A DNA stretch of 64,000 bases from Pseudomonas sp. CC6-YY-74 (GTDB taxonomy: Bacteria > Pseudomonadota > Gammaproteobacteria > Pseudomonadales > Pseudomonadaceae). The notes under the pieces are model-generated. The model had not been told where the DNA came from, searched no databases, and was given only the letters and a program-made list of their open reading frames with translations. Made by a program: the position numbers and the translations under genes. Location of the stretch: positions 3,014,001 through 3,078,000 of the forward strand of contig NZ_CP019947.1 in the NCBI RefSeq assembly GCF_002025205.1, in the 5' to 3' direction. Shown here piece after piece: positions 47,996-56,911 of this stretch (its first letter is position 1; each line of letters starts with the position of its first letter).

Positions 47996-49273
47996 TCAGC
48001 GCTCCAGGATAGCCGTCACTCCCTGACCGCCGGCGGCGCAGATTGAGATCAGCCCGCGCCCCTCACCTGCCACCGCAAGCAGCTTGGCCAGGTTGGCGAC
48101 GATGCGCCCACCGGTGGCGGCGAACGGGTGGCCGGCGGCCAGCGAGCTGCCCTTGACGTTCATCTTGCTGCGGTCGATGGCGCCCAGCGGTTTGCTCAGG
48201 CCCAGGCGGGTCTTGCAGTACTCGGCGTCTTCCCAGGCCTTGAGGGTGCAGAGCACTTGCGCGGCGAAGGCTTCGTGGATCTCGTAGTAGTCGAAATCCT
48301 GCAGGCTCAGGTTATTGCGCGCCAGCAGGCGCGGCACGGCATAGACCGGCGCCATTAGCAGGCCTTCGGCGCCGTTGACGAAGTCCACCGCCGCCGCTTC
48401 GCCATCCTTGAGGTAGGCGAGAACCGGCAGGCCACGGGCCTTGGCCCAGTCTTCGCTGGCCAGCAGCACCAGCGAGGCACCATCGGTCAGCGGGGTGGAA
48501 TTGGCGGCGGTCAGGGTGCCGCGCGGACCCCGCTCGAACACCGGCTTGAGGCTGGCCAGCTTGGCGAGATCGATGTCTGGGCGCAGGTTCTGGTCGCGGG
48601 TCAGGCCATTGAAGGGCGTGATCAGGTCGCTGTGCCAGCCTTCGGCATAGGCCGCGGCCAGCTTCTGGTGGCTGGCGACGGCCAGCAGGTCCTGTTCGTC
48701 ACGCGGGATGGCCCAGGTTTGCGCCATCAGTTCGCAGTGCTCGCCCATCGACAACCCGGTGCGCGGTTCGCTGTTGCGCGGCAGCGACGGTAGCAGATGA
48801 CGCGGACGCAGCTTGAGCAGGGTCTTCAGCTTGTCACCGGTGGTCTTGCCGCGATTGGCCTCCAGGAGAACCTGCCGCAACCCTTCGCTGACCCCGATCG
48901 GCGCGTCGGAGGTGGTGTCCACCCCGCCGGCGATGCCGCACTCGATCTGCCCGAGGGCGATCTTGTTGGCCACCAGCAAGGCCGCCTCCAGACCGGTGCC
49001 ACAGGCTTGCTGCAGGTCATAGGCCGGGGTTTGCGCCGCCAGACGCGAACCGAGCACGCATTCGCGCGTCAGGTTGAAATCGCGCGAATGCTTGAGCACC
49101 GCGCCGGCGACTACCTCGCCCATGCGCTCGCCATGCAGGTTGAAGCGCTCGATCAGGCCTTCCAGGGCGCTGGTCAGCATCTCCTGATTGCTTGCCGTGG
49201 CGTAGGCCGCATTGGAGCGGGCGAAGGGAATACGGTTGCCGCCGACGATGGCGACCCGACGCAGCTGGGTCAT
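47996..49273 (-). CDS. Acetyl-CoA acetyltransferase / 3-ketoacyl-CoA thiolase
   Basis: A 425-aa thiolase. MTQLRRVAIVGGNRIPFARS starts at 49273. The acyl-accepting Cys lies in DLQQACGTGLEA near residue 88. NVKGSSLAAGHPFAATGGRIV holds the active-site His and ICAAGGQGVTAIL the second Cys. Length and FadI-like features suit a long- or medium-chain degradative thiolase, but biosynthetic use is possible. Divergent from the FabG-like and MaoC-like genes, which supply the other steps of a fatty-acyl cycle. Confidence 0.92.
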   Translation of the reverse strand: MTQLRRVAIVGGNRIPFARSNAAYATASNQEMLTSALEGLIERFNLHGERMGEVVAGAVLKHSRDFNLTRECVLGSRLAAQTPAYDLQQACGTGLEAALLVANKIALGQIECGIAGGVDTTSDAPIGVSEGLRQVLLEANRGKTTGDKLKTLLKLRPRHLLPSLPRNSEPRTGLSMGEHCELMAQTWAIPRDEQDLLAVASHQKLAAAYAEGWHSDLITPFNGLTRDQNLRPDIDLAKLASLKPVFERGPRGTLTAANSTPLTDGASLVLLASEDWAKARGLPVLAYLKDGEAAAVDFVNGAEGLLMAPVYAVPRLLARNNLSLQDFDYYEIHEAFAAQVLCTLKAWEDAEYCKTRLGLSKPLGAIDRSKMNVKGSSLAAGHPFAATGGRIVANLAKLLAVAGEGRGLISICAAGGQGVTAILER

Positions 49274-49536
49274 GCTGGACTCCTTGCAAAATGAATGAGC
49301 TAGGCACAAGGCTAGCTTAGTGGCCGGTGCAACTAGCTCAATGATCAATTACGGCGCCTTGGCTCGAAACATAAGCCATCGGAACTTAGTTCATCCGAAC
49401 GTGAGCGAAGCCACTGGCCGTAGCGGCCACTAGCGCCTATAAACCACAGGGGCCGGCTCGCCAGCCAGCCGAGCCATGCAACCCGCGGCCGAGTCCTGTG
49501 GTCCACTATTGGAGTCAGCCACCTGGAGCCCGTTCC

Positions 49537-50892
49537 ATGTCCGATCGATATCTTGCCTTCGCCAACACCACAGCCGGCCGCCGTCTGGTCGCCACGCTCG
49601 GCCTGCCCGCGCCCCTGCCCCTAGAGCGTTGGCGCGGCGGGCGCACTCGGCCGATCGACGGCGCCCTGCTACTCGGCGGCGAGGGGACGTTGAACGAGGC
49701 CGTAGTGCCGTTCGCCGATAAACTCACCGATGCGCTGTACGCCGCCCACGAAGGCCAGCACGCGCTGCCGCGCTGGACCGCCGAGCATGGGCCAACGCTC
49801 AAGGCGCTGCTGTTCGATGCCAGCGGCCTGACCCGTTTCGAACAGCTGATCGCGCTGCGCGACTTCTTCCAGCCGACCTTCAAGGGCCTGGCGAATTGCC
49901 CACGCGTGGTACTGCTGGGACGCGCCCCGGAGTCGTTGAAAGACCCGATAGCGGCCAGCGTGCAGCGCTCGCTGGAAGGCTTCAGCCGCTCGCTGGGCAA
50001 GGAGATCCGCCACGGCGGCAGCGTCCAGCTGATCTATGTCGGCAAGGGCGCCGAGGATCAACTGGAAGGCGCATTGCGCTTCTTCCTCTCACCCAAGAGT
50101 GCCTACGTGTCCGGCCAGGTGGTGCGCCTCGGCCGCTGCAGCGAACAGGTCAAGGACTGGACCCGCCCACTCGCCGGCAAGAAGGCCCTGGTCACCGGCG
50201 CCTCACGCGGCATAGGCGCGGCGATTGCCGAGACCCTGGCGCGCGACGGCGCCGAGGTCGTGCTGCTGGACGTGCCGGCGGTCAAGGACGCCCTCGATGC
50301 GCTGGCCGCACGCCTGGGCGGGCGCGGCGTGGCGCTGGACATCTGCGCCGAGGACGCGCCTGCGCAACTGGTCGCGGCCCTGGCCGATGGCGTGGACATC
50401 GTCGTGCATAACGCCGGCATCACCCGCGACAAGACCCTGGCGAAGATGAGCGAGGGCTTCTGGAACGCGGTGATCGACGTCAATCTCAAGGCCCCGCAAC
50501 TGCTGACCCGGGCGCTGCTGGATGCCGGCACCCTGCAGGACAACGGCCGCGTAGTGCTGATCGCTTCGATCAGCGGCATCGCCGGCAACCTCGGCCAGAG
50601 CAATTACGCCACCAGCAAGGCCGGGGTGATCGGCCTGGCTCAGGCCCTGGCACCGGCACTGGGCAAGCGAGGCATCAGCATCAACGCGGTGGCGCCCGGT
50701 TTCATCGAAACCCAGATGACCGCCGCAATCCCCTTCACCCTACGCGAGGCCGGCCGGCGGATGAATTCCATGGGCCAGGGCGGCCTGCCCCAGGACGTCG
50801 CCGAAGCCGTGGCCTGGTTAGCCCAACCCGGCTCCGGCGCACTGAGCGGACAAGTGCTGCGGGTCTGTGGGCAAAGCCTGCTGGGGGCCTGA
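49537..50892 (+). CDS. FabG4-like 3-oxoacyl reductase with N-terminal domain
   Basis: A 451-aa protein, about 200 residues longer than ordinary FabG. The C-terminal half is a complete short-chain dehydrogenase: KALVTGASRGIGAAIAETLA (cofactor loop, near residue 210), HNAGIT, catalytic Ser in IASISGIAGN and YATSK. The N-terminal half (residues 1-205) is a degenerate Rossmann-like domain without the glycine motif. This is the high-molecular-weight FabG architecture known from mycobacterial FabG4, which reduces ketoacyl-CoA. ATG 49537 has TGGAG upstream. Confidence 0.9.
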   Translation: MSDRYLAFANTTAGRRLVATLGLPAPLPLERWRGGRTRPIDGALLLGGEGTLNEAVVPFADKLTDALYAAHEGQHALPRWTAEHGPTLKALLFDASGLTRFEQLIALRDFFQPTFKGLANCPRVVLLGRAPESLKDPIAASVQRSLEGFSRSLGKEIRHGGSVQLIYVGKGAEDQLEGALRFFLSPKSAYVSGQVVRLGRCSEQVKDWTRPLAGKKALVTGASRGIGAAIAETLARDGAEVVLLDVPAVKDALDALAARLGGRGVALDICAEDAPAQLVAALADGVDIVVHNAGITRDKTLAKMSEGFWNAVIDVNLKAPQLLTRALLDAGTLQDNGRVVLIASISGIAGNLGQSNYATSKAGVIGLAQALAPALGKRGISINAVAPGFIETQMTAAIPFTLREAGRRMNSMGQGGLPQDVAEAVAWLAQPGSGALSGQVLRVCGQSLLGA

Positions 50893-50953
50893 TGCGCTGC
50901 TCATCCGCCCCAGCGCTTGCCCACTGGGATTGCTCACGCAGAGGAGTTCACGC

Positions 50954-51808
50954 ATGACCCACGACTGGCACGATCTGCTCGCCCCATCGGCCCTGCCTGG
51001 CCTGTTCGCGCGCGCCCTGTTGCGCCGCGGCGTCACCGGTAAAACCCTGCCGAGCCATGGTCTGCGCTGCCAGATCAGCGTCGACCCCGAACACCTGACG
51101 GCTTACCGGCAGATCTGCGGCTTCGCCGACAATGGTCTGCTGCCGCCGACCTATCCGCACCTGCTGGCCTTCGCCCTGCAGCTGCAGTTGCTGACCGACA
51201 AGCGCTTCCCCTTCCCCCTGCTCGGCCTGGTTCACCTGGAGAATCAGATTCGTGTGCTGCGCCCGCTGGGCGGCCTGGGACCGTTCAATGTCAGCGTGCA
51301 GGTGGAGAACCTGCAGGCCCATGAAAAAGGCGCGCAGTTCAGCCTGATCACCCGCCTGGAAGACCAGCTCGGCCTGCTCTGGCAAGGCGATAGCCGCATC
51401 CTCTGTCGCGCCGTGCACCTCGATGGCCCGGTGGCCACCCGCGAGGAGCAGGGCGAACTGCCGCTGACCACCATCGCCCACTGGCAGGCGCCCAGCGACA
51501 TCGGCCGGCGTTACGCGAAAATCGCCGGCGACTACAACCCGATCCACCTGTTCGGCGTGACCGCCAAGCTGTTCGGTTTCCCCCGCGCCATCGCCCACGG
51601 CTTATGGAACAAGGGCCGCACCCTGGCCGAGCTGGGCGAACGCCTGCCCAGCGCCGGTTATCAGGTGCAGGTGCGCTTTCACAAGCCGGTACTGCTGCCC
51701 AGCTCGCTCAGCTTGCTGGCCAGCGCCAAGGCGCCCAGTGGCCAGTTTCAACTGCGCGGTCAGGACGACTTGGCGCATATGGCCGGCAGCTGGCGAGCGC
51801 TGGTCTAG
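50954..51808 (+). CDS. MaoC-like (R)-enoyl-CoA hydratase
   Basis: A 284-aa double-hotdog-type protein. The hydratase motif is in RYAKIAGDYNPIHLFGVTAKLFGF near residues 180-205, with Asp and His as catalytic pair, followed by IAHGLWNKG. The N-terminal half is a degenerate hotdog. It follows the FabG4-like gene after 61 bp with GAGGAG before ATG 50954. The trio with the thiolase parallels mycobacterial htdX-fabG4-fadA2. Likely makes (R)-3-hydroxyacyl-CoA or the reverse. Confidence 0.88.
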   Translation: MTHDWHDLLAPSALPGLFARALLRRGVTGKTLPSHGLRCQISVDPEHLTAYRQICGFADNGLLPPTYPHLLAFALQLQLLTDKRFPFPLLGLVHLENQIRVLRPLGGLGPFNVSVQVENLQAHEKGAQFSLITRLEDQLGLLWQGDSRILCRAVHLDGPVATREEQGELPLTTIAHWQAPSDIGRRYAKIAGDYNPIHLFGVTAKLFGFPRAIAHGLWNKGRTLAELGERLPSAGYQVQVRFHKPVLLPSSLSLLASAKAPSGQFQLRGQDDLAHMAGSWRALV

Positions 51809-51911
51809 CCATCCGCCGCGGGTTTCGCCGGCATGCCGCGCGGATCGGCGCTGCGCCGGCTTGCACGGTGGCGACTTCCAGCCGAAGCTATGCGGCTTGA
51901 AGGAGCTGCCC

Positions 51912-52217
51912 ATGAACCTCACCGAACTCACCGCCCGCCTGCACACCATCCGCGACCAGAACGACTGGCGACAATTCCACAGCCCGAAGAACCTGGCCAT
52001 GGCCGCCAGCGTGGAGATGGCCGAGCTGGTGGAAATTTTCCAGTGGCTGAGCGAAGAGCAGTCGCGCCAGCTCACCCCGGAACAACTGGCGCATGCCGGC
52101 CAGGAGGTCGGCGACATCGTGCTCTACCTGCTGCTGATGTGCAGCGAACTGGGGATCGACATGCAGCAGGCGGTACGGGCCAAGCTGGCCGATAGCGAAC
52201 GGCGTTTCAGCAAATGA
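51912..52217 (+). CDS. MazG-like nucleotide pyrophosphohydrolase
   Basis: A 101-aa all-alpha NTP pyrophosphatase of the MazG/RS21-C6 type. SVEMAELVEIFQW gives the ExxE metal site and EVGDIVLYLLLM the ExxD second half. QFHSPKNLAMAAS is typical of this subgroup. Probably a house-cleaning enzyme for modified dNTPs (dCTPase-like). AAGGAG before the ATG; its stop overlaps the start of cmoM by 4 bp. Confidence 0.9.
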   Translation: MNLTELTARLHTIRDQNDWRQFHSPKNLAMAASVEMAELVEIFQWLSEEQSRQLTPEQLAHAGQEVGDIVLYLLLMCSELGIDMQQAVRAKLADSERRFSK

Positions 52218-52963
52218 CCGATCGACATTTCGACGAACTGGCGACCCGCTTCGCCGAGAAGATTTACGGCGGGGCCAAGGGCGCGATTCGCCTGGCGGTG
52301 CTCCAAGCCGACCTCGCCGAAGCCCTGCCGGATCGACCGCTACGGGTGCTGGATATCGGCGCCGGGCTCGGTCATATGTCGCTGTGGCTGGCCGAACGCG
52401 GCCATCAAGTGACCCTGGCCGAGCCGGCCGAGCCGATGCTGGCCGGCGCCCGCGAGCGCTTCGCCGCCGCCGGACAAGCGGCGACCTTCATCCAGGCGCC
52501 CTGGCAGGAACTGCTCGGCCAGCTCGAGCAACCCTACGACCTGGTGATCTGTCACGCGGTGCTGGAGTGGCTGGCTGAACCGTCGGCCATTCTGCCCGTG
52601 CTGCACCAACTCTGCGCACCGGGCGGCTGGTTGTCGCTGGCCTTTTACAACAAGGACGCGCTGATCTACCGCAACCTGCTCAAGGGCCACTTCCGCAAGC
52701 TGCGCAAGGCCGAGTTCGCCGGCGAGAAGCAGAGCCTGACGCCACAGCGACCGATCGATCCGCGCGAGCTGGCGACGCAACTCGAGGCGTCTTGGCAGGT
52801 CGAAAGTCACAGTGGCATCCGCGTGTTCCATGACTACATGCCCCGTGATTTTCAGCTCAAGGCCGAGCTGATCGACCTGCTGGAAATGGAGCTGGCCTAC
52901 CGCCGCCACCCAAGCTTTGCCGGCCTGGGTCGCTACCTGCACTGGATCTGCCGACCGCGCTGA
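52214..52963 (+). CDS. cmoM: tRNA 5-carboxymethoxyuridine methyltransferase CmoM
   Basis: A 249-aa SAM-dependent enzyme converting cmo5U34 to mcmo5U34 in tRNA. It starts MTDRHFDELATRFAEKIYGGAKG, a CmoM hallmark. The SAM loop is VLDIGAGLGHMSLWLAE, and LVICHAVLEWLAEP and GGWLSLAFYNKDA follow. The C-terminal SGIRVFHDYMP is characteristic. ATGA overlap with the MazG-like gene indicates one operon. Older name SmtA. Confidence 0.92.
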   Translation: MTDRHFDELATRFAEKIYGGAKGAIRLAVLQADLAEALPDRPLRVLDIGAGLGHMSLWLAERGHQVTLAEPAEPMLAGARERFAAAGQAATFIQAPWQELLGQLEQPYDLVICHAVLEWLAEPSAILPVLHQLCAPGGWLSLAFYNKDALIYRNLLKGHFRKLRKAEFAGEKQSLTPQRPIDPRELATQLEASWQVESHSGIRVFHDYMPRDFQLKAELIDLLEMELAYRRHPSFAGLGRYLHWICRPR

Positions 52964-52975
52964 AGGGAGGTATCG

Positions 52976-53572
52976 ATGAACCGCATGGCGCTGCTGATGT
53001 GCCTGGGCCTGGCCGCCTGCCAGAGCCAGAACCCCTATACGGCGCAGTCCAATCCGCTGCCGCCGGCCCCTGCGCAGGCCGCCAGCCGGGTGGATCTCAG
53101 CGCCTACCCGGCGCCTGCGCGCGATTATGCGCGCTACCGCAATTGGGCCTGGCGCGATGGTCGGCAGCCGGCAGGCAGCGCCTGGGCCAGTTCGGCTCTG
53201 GTGCAGGAGGCGCTGAGCAATGCCCTCGATCAGCGCGGCCTGCGCCCGGCCCAACCTGGCAGCGCCGGCGACCTTGAAGTCAGCTCCGAGCTGCGGCTGG
53301 AGCGGCGCATGCGTCAGGTCCGCGAGGACTACGGCGGCTACTACGGCCACGGCCGCCACTGGGACGGCTACGGCCTGCAGGGCAGCGCGCCGCTGGTGCG
53401 CACCTATGAGGAAGAAGTGCTGATAGTACGCATCGACCTGTTCGACGCTCAGGACGGCCAGCCAGTGTGGAGCGGCAGCGCGCAAGTGCTCAGCGCTGGC
53501 AGCCAGGCCGAGCGCGCCACCGCGCTACGTGAGGCCCTGCAACGGGCTCTGGAGAATTACCCGCCCAGCTGA
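52976..53572 (+). CDS. DUF4136 lipoprotein
   Basis: A 198-aa lipoprotein. The signal peptide ends in a lipobox (CLGLAAC, Cys near residue 15). The DUF4136 core follows: [27 protein letters not shown], then a Gly/Tyr-rich loop [14 protein letters not shown] and [20 protein letters not shown]. It starts 13 bp after cmoM with AGGGAGGT. Paralogue of the next gene. Function unknown; expected in the outer membrane. Confidence 0.85.
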   Translation: MNRMALLMCLGLAACQSQNPYTAQSNPLPPAPAQAASRVDLSAYPAPARDYARYRNWAWRDGRQPAGSAWASSALVQEALSNALDQRGLRPAQPGSAGDLEVSSELRLERRMRQVREDYGGYYGHGRHWDGYGLQGSAPLVRTYEEEVLIVRIDLFDAQDGQPVWSGSAQVLSAGSQAERATALREALQRALENYPPS

Positions 53573-53641
53573 TACACCCACACAACGGCTCTGGGCTCAC
53601 GCACCGGCGTGCATTCAACCGAGGGCTTCGGAGGTTAGATC

Positions 53642-54213
53642 ATGCGTTTGCACCTGTTGCTGATTCCCGCGCTGCTCTTGCTCGGCGCCTGCCAAACCAC
53701 CCAGCTCAATCGCGACTTCGACCCCAATCGCGACTTCGCCGCCTACCGCAGCTGGAGCTGGCAGGAACCGGCCGTGCAATACCGCCCCGACGACCCGCGG
53801 ATCAACAGCGACCTGACCGAACAGCGCCTGCGCACGGCGGTCAGCGAACAGCTCGATCAACACGGCCTGCGCCCGGCCCCGACAACACCCCGGCCGACCT
53901 CAAGGTACAGGCCTGGGTGATCGTCGATAACCGCCAGCAGCAGATCAGCAGCGGCTACGGCGGCGGTTGGGGGGCTGGCTGGGGCAATCAGTGGGGCGGT
54001 GTCTGGGGCGGCCCGGCCTATGTCGAAACCCGCACCGTGGATTATCAAGTCGGCACCCTGCAGATCGACCTGTTCGACGGCAAGGACGGCAAGCTGGTAT
54101 GGCGTGGCAGCGCCGAACAAACCCTGCGCCGTAGCCAGGCGAGCCCGACTGAACGCAGCGCAGCGCTGCGTGAGACGGTGGTCAAGGTACTCAGCCAATA
54201 CCCACCGCGTTAA
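53642..54213 (+). pseudogene. DUF4136 lipoprotein, split by a frameshift
   Basis: The first part (53642-53880) reads a signal peptide with lipobox LLGAC, then NRDFAAYRSWSWQEP and LDQHGLRPAP. It then leaves frame and stops at 53920. The second part continues from there in another frame: DLKVQAWVIVDNRQQQ, a Gly/Trp-rich stretch, TLQIDLFDGKDGKLVWRGSA and VLSQYPPR to 54213. One extra C in the CCCC at 53877-53880 rejoins the halves into a 190-aa DUF4136 protein like its upstream paralogue. May be intact in the living strain. Confidence 0.8.
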
Positions 54214-54331
54214 CAGTGCCTCCGACCGGTTTGGCCATGGCCGCGCCTGTCGAGGCGCGCTCCTCCAGACACGCTTTGGCTCTGCGCAATCAAGCTACCT
54301 TAACGCTATGCCCCGCTCACCAGGACGCCCG

Positions 54332-54820
54332 ATGAATCAGCCCGCAACGCTTAGCCACCGCTCCGCCAGCGCCGCCGACCTGAGCGCCATAGTCGCGTTC
54401 CCGCAGAGCGCGCAGGAGCTGTTCTTTGCCTACCCGAAGGCTGGCTGGCCACTCAGCGTCGGTCAGTTGGCCGCAGCCATGGCCGAGCGCCGCGACAGCA
54501 CCGTGGTGCTGCTGAATGGTCAAGTGGCCGGTTTCGCCAATTTCTACCAGTGGCAGCATGGCGACTTCTGCGCCCTCGGCAACCTGATGGTCGCACCCTG
54601 GGCGCGTGGCCAGGGCGTGGCGAGCTATCTGCTGACAGTGATGGAGCAGTTGGCGCGCGACCACTACCAGGCCACGCGCATGCAGGTGTCCTGCTTCAAC
54701 GCCAACAGCGCCGGGCTACTGCTCTACCCCAAGCACGGCTATCAACTCAGCGGTGTGGTCGAGCGCCGCGATGCGCAAGGCGCGCGGGTGGCCTTGATTC
54801 AATTCGGCAAGGCGCTGTAA
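54332..54820 (+). CDS. GNAT family N-acetyltransferase
   Basis: A 162-aa acetyl-CoA-dependent acetyltransferase. The CoA-binding loop is LMVAPWARGQGVASYLLTVM near residue 92, and NANSAGLLLYPKHGYQ the C-terminal motif B. The N-terminus ATLSHRSASAADLSAI is RimI-like. ATG 54332 has AGGA at good spacing. Substrate unknown. Confidence 0.85.
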   Translation: MNQPATLSHRSASAADLSAIVAFPQSAQELFFAYPKAGWPLSVGQLAAAMAERRDSTVVLLNGQVAGFANFYQWQHGDFCALGNLMVAPWARGQGVASYLLTVMEQLARDHYQATRMQVSCFNANSAGLLLYPKHGYQLSGVVERRDAQGARVALIQFGKAL

Positions 54821-54900
54821 GGCAAAACCCGGGCTCGTTCACCCTGACGGAACAGACAGCTTTTCCGGCATACTTGCCTGCCCGCGCCTTGGAGATACCC

Positions 54901-55350
54901 ATGCCCGCCCCGATCTGGTGGTTACTCGCCCTGCCCTTTCTCGCCGGCGCCTGCCTGCCGCTGCAAGCAGGGATCAACGGCCAGTTGGCCAAGCACGTGT
55001 CCAGCACACTCAGCGCCGCCTTGATCTCCTTTCTGGTCGGCAGCCTGGCCCTGTTGCTGATGGTCCTGCTCCAGCGCGAAGCACCCAGCCTCAGCGCCCT
55101 CAAGGGGCTGACCTGGTGGCATTGGAGCGGCGGCCTGCTCGGCGCCTTCTTCATCTTCATCGCCGCCTTCGCCGGGCCGCGTATCGGCGCCCTGCTGCTG
55201 ATGGCGCTGGTCCTGGTCGGCCAGCTGAGCATGGCCCTGACCCTGGATCATTTCGGTTGGGCCGGTTTTCGCGAAGCACCGGTCAGCCTCGGCAAGATCG
55301 GCGGTTTGCTGCTGATCGTGGCCGGCATCTGGCTGATCAGGCGCGGCTAA
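54901..55350 (+). CDS. DMT family membrane protein (YdcZ/DUF606)
   Basis: A 149-aa protein with five hydrophobic segments. LPLQAGINGQLAKHVSSTLSAALISFLVG is the conserved N-terminus of the YdcZ (DUF606) family, and WHWSGGLLGAFFI the middle motif. These half-size DMT proteins act as dimers; substrates are mostly unknown. TTGGAG precedes ATG 54901. Convergent with the following gene. Confidence 0.85.
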   Translation: MPAPIWWLLALPFLAGACLPLQAGINGQLAKHVSSTLSAALISFLVGSLALLLMVLLQREAPSLSALKGLTWWHWSGGLLGAFFIFIAAFAGPRIGALLLMALVLVGQLSMALTLDHFGWAGFREAPVSLGKIGGLLLIVAGIWLIRRG

Positions 55351-55363
55351 ACGGCCGCCGCAA

Positions 55364-56296
55364 TCACTTGCGCTCGAATTTGTAGAACAGATTGGGCTCA
55401 CTGACCAGATACAGGTTGCCGCGGTCGTCCAGGGTCATGCCTTCGCCCTGCGGCACGCTGTCTTGCAGGCCGGCGAAGCCGCCGAGCAGCGAGCGGAAGC
55501 TGATCAGCTTGCCCTGGTCGTCAAGCTCCATCAACACCTTAGACTCATCGCTGAGCAAGACCAGATGGCCGGTCTGCTCGTCGTAATGCACCGAGGACAG
55601 GTCGGTGGCGAAGATATTCTTGAGCCATTCCTCGCGGTCGATCACTTCGAGGTTGAAGTCGCCCTCGATGCTCGCTTTCAGCCCGCGGATTTCATAGAGC
55701 TTGCGCGGCGACCGCTCCTTGACCACGAACAGCCGGTCACCGCCGCGGTCGTAGCCGGCACCCTCGAAACCCTGATTGTCGCCCGCCTCGACCCCCAAGG
55801 TCAGCGCCTGGTAATCCTGGCGAAACAAGGCCCCGGGCTGGTCCGGCACCTCGACCACCACCAGCGCCTGGTTACGCTCCTCGGCCAACAACAGCAGGTT
55901 GTCACCCAGGTAGGTGATGCCCTCCACATCGCTGAAACCACTCAGCGGATAACGGGCCAGGACCTCGCCGTCCGTGCTCAGGGCGAGCAGCTCTTCCGGG
56001 TTGTTGACTACCGCCCAAAGCTGGTTGCGGCGCTCGTCATAGGTCAAGCCGGAGAGGTTATCGCTGACACCCGGTACGGCCTTGGCGTCGATCCGCACCT
56101 GGTATTTCGGCAACCACAGGCTGTGGTCTTGCCACTCGCTTGCGTGCCAGGAGGTCTGGATCCAGAAGTACAAGCGATCATCCAGGTGCAAGCTGCGCAC
56201 CTGGTAAACCAGGCTCAGCAGGACCAGCAGCAGCGCCCATTGCCATGGGCTTAAGGCAGACAGCCGTCCTAGCATCCCCTTGGCAGTTGACATCAT
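55364..56296 (-). CDS. SdiA-regulated family beta-propeller protein
   Basis: A 310-aa protein with an N-terminal signal anchor (WQWALLLVLLSLVYQV, residues about 18-33) and a periplasmic domain of the SdiA-regulated type (PF06977). Motifs: VSDNLSGLTYDERRNQLWAVVN, SGFSDVEGITYLGDN, EGAGYDRGGDRLFVVKE and DLSSVHYDEQTGHLVLLSDES. They suggest a propeller with repeated blades. Two ATGs (56296, 56293) are possible. The name reflects a Salmonella homologue, not demonstrated regulation here. Confidence 0.85.
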   Translation of the reverse strand: MMSTAKGMLGRLSALSPWQWALLLVLLSLVYQVRSLHLDDRLYFWIQTSWHASEWQDHSLWLPKYQVRIDAKAVPGVSDNLSGLTYDERRNQLWAVVNNPEELLALSTDGEVLARYPLSGFSDVEGITYLGDNLLLLAEERNQALVVVEVPDQPGALFRQDYQALTLGVEAGDNQGFEGAGYDRGGDRLFVVKERSPRKLYEIRGLKASIEGDFNLEVIDREEWLKNIFATDLSSVHYDEQTGHLVLLSDESKVLMELDDQGKLISFRSLLGGFAGLQDSVPQGEGMTLDDRGNLYLVSEPNLFYKFERK

Positions 56297-56693
56297 CGAC
56301 GGTCACTCTCGCGTGCAGATGGGAAGAGGCAGTCTGCCCCGCAATTGTTGCAATCCGCGCGGCTCATAGGTGGTGGAAATATCGAGCGCCGTCACGAGAG
56401 CGCCTCCGGGCGTTTGCGGCAAGGTGCGGCAAGCAAAAACCGGGGGAGTTTAGTCAGCCAAATGACTCCGATTTTTGTGTCGCGCAACGTCCGCAGCGGG
56501 CGCCTGCAGACGCTCGCAGTAGGCGAGAGTTTTTTCACAACCTCGCAGAAGCCCGCAGGCGCGTAGGATTCGAACATGCCGCACCGGGCAAGTTCCGCCT
56601 CATGCCGCAGATCGCCTGGCGGGATGCGCCCATGACTTCCGGTTATGTTAAAGTGCACGCCCTTTTTGCTTGCATGGATAGAGACAGGTCGTC
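56297..56693. other. Non-coding stretch upstream of the sulP leader
   Basis: About 400 bp between the divergent SdiA-regulated-type gene and the short ORF at 56694. It contains no gene I can support; open frames here lack ribosome sites and family features. It should hold the promoters for both directions. Confidence 0.5.
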
Positions 56694-56738
56694 ATGACGC
56701 TGGCCCAACCATTACGCTGGCTGCCTAAGCCGCCTTAG
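56694..56738 (+). CDS. Possible 14-codon leader ORF upstream of sulP
   Basis: ATG 56694 reads MTLAQPLRWLPKPP and then TAG. It lies 174 bp before the sulP start. It ends in Pro-Pro followed by a stop, a context known to slow or stall ribosomes and depend on EF-P, so it could act as a regulatory leader. Support is limited to the short ORF, its position and its ending; the ribosome site (ACAGG) is modest. A second short frame (56820-56927, MHLFYFLNL...) overlaps the sulP start. Confidence 0.35.
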   Translation: MTLAQPLRWLPKPP

Positions 56739-56911
56739 CGTTACGCCCCTCCTGCATTGCCTCGCCGGTTTCCCGGTCGCTTAGCTGTGCGCTCTTGCGT
56801 AGCCGAACACTGCTCGGTCATGCACCTGTTTTACTTTTTAAATCTGCCATTCACCCAGTCCGCCCAGCGCTTTGCGCGCACCAGCGGAACCCAGCCCTTT
56901 GGGAATAAGCC

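Noticed and set aside
49321..49480. PsrA/FadR-type operator between thiolase and fabG4-like gene
   Set aside because: Only a half-site (cgaaac) was found; no complete inverted repeat.
56345..56566. 73-codon plus-strand ORF upstream of sulP
   Set aside because: No family features, low-complexity composition, and no ribosome site.
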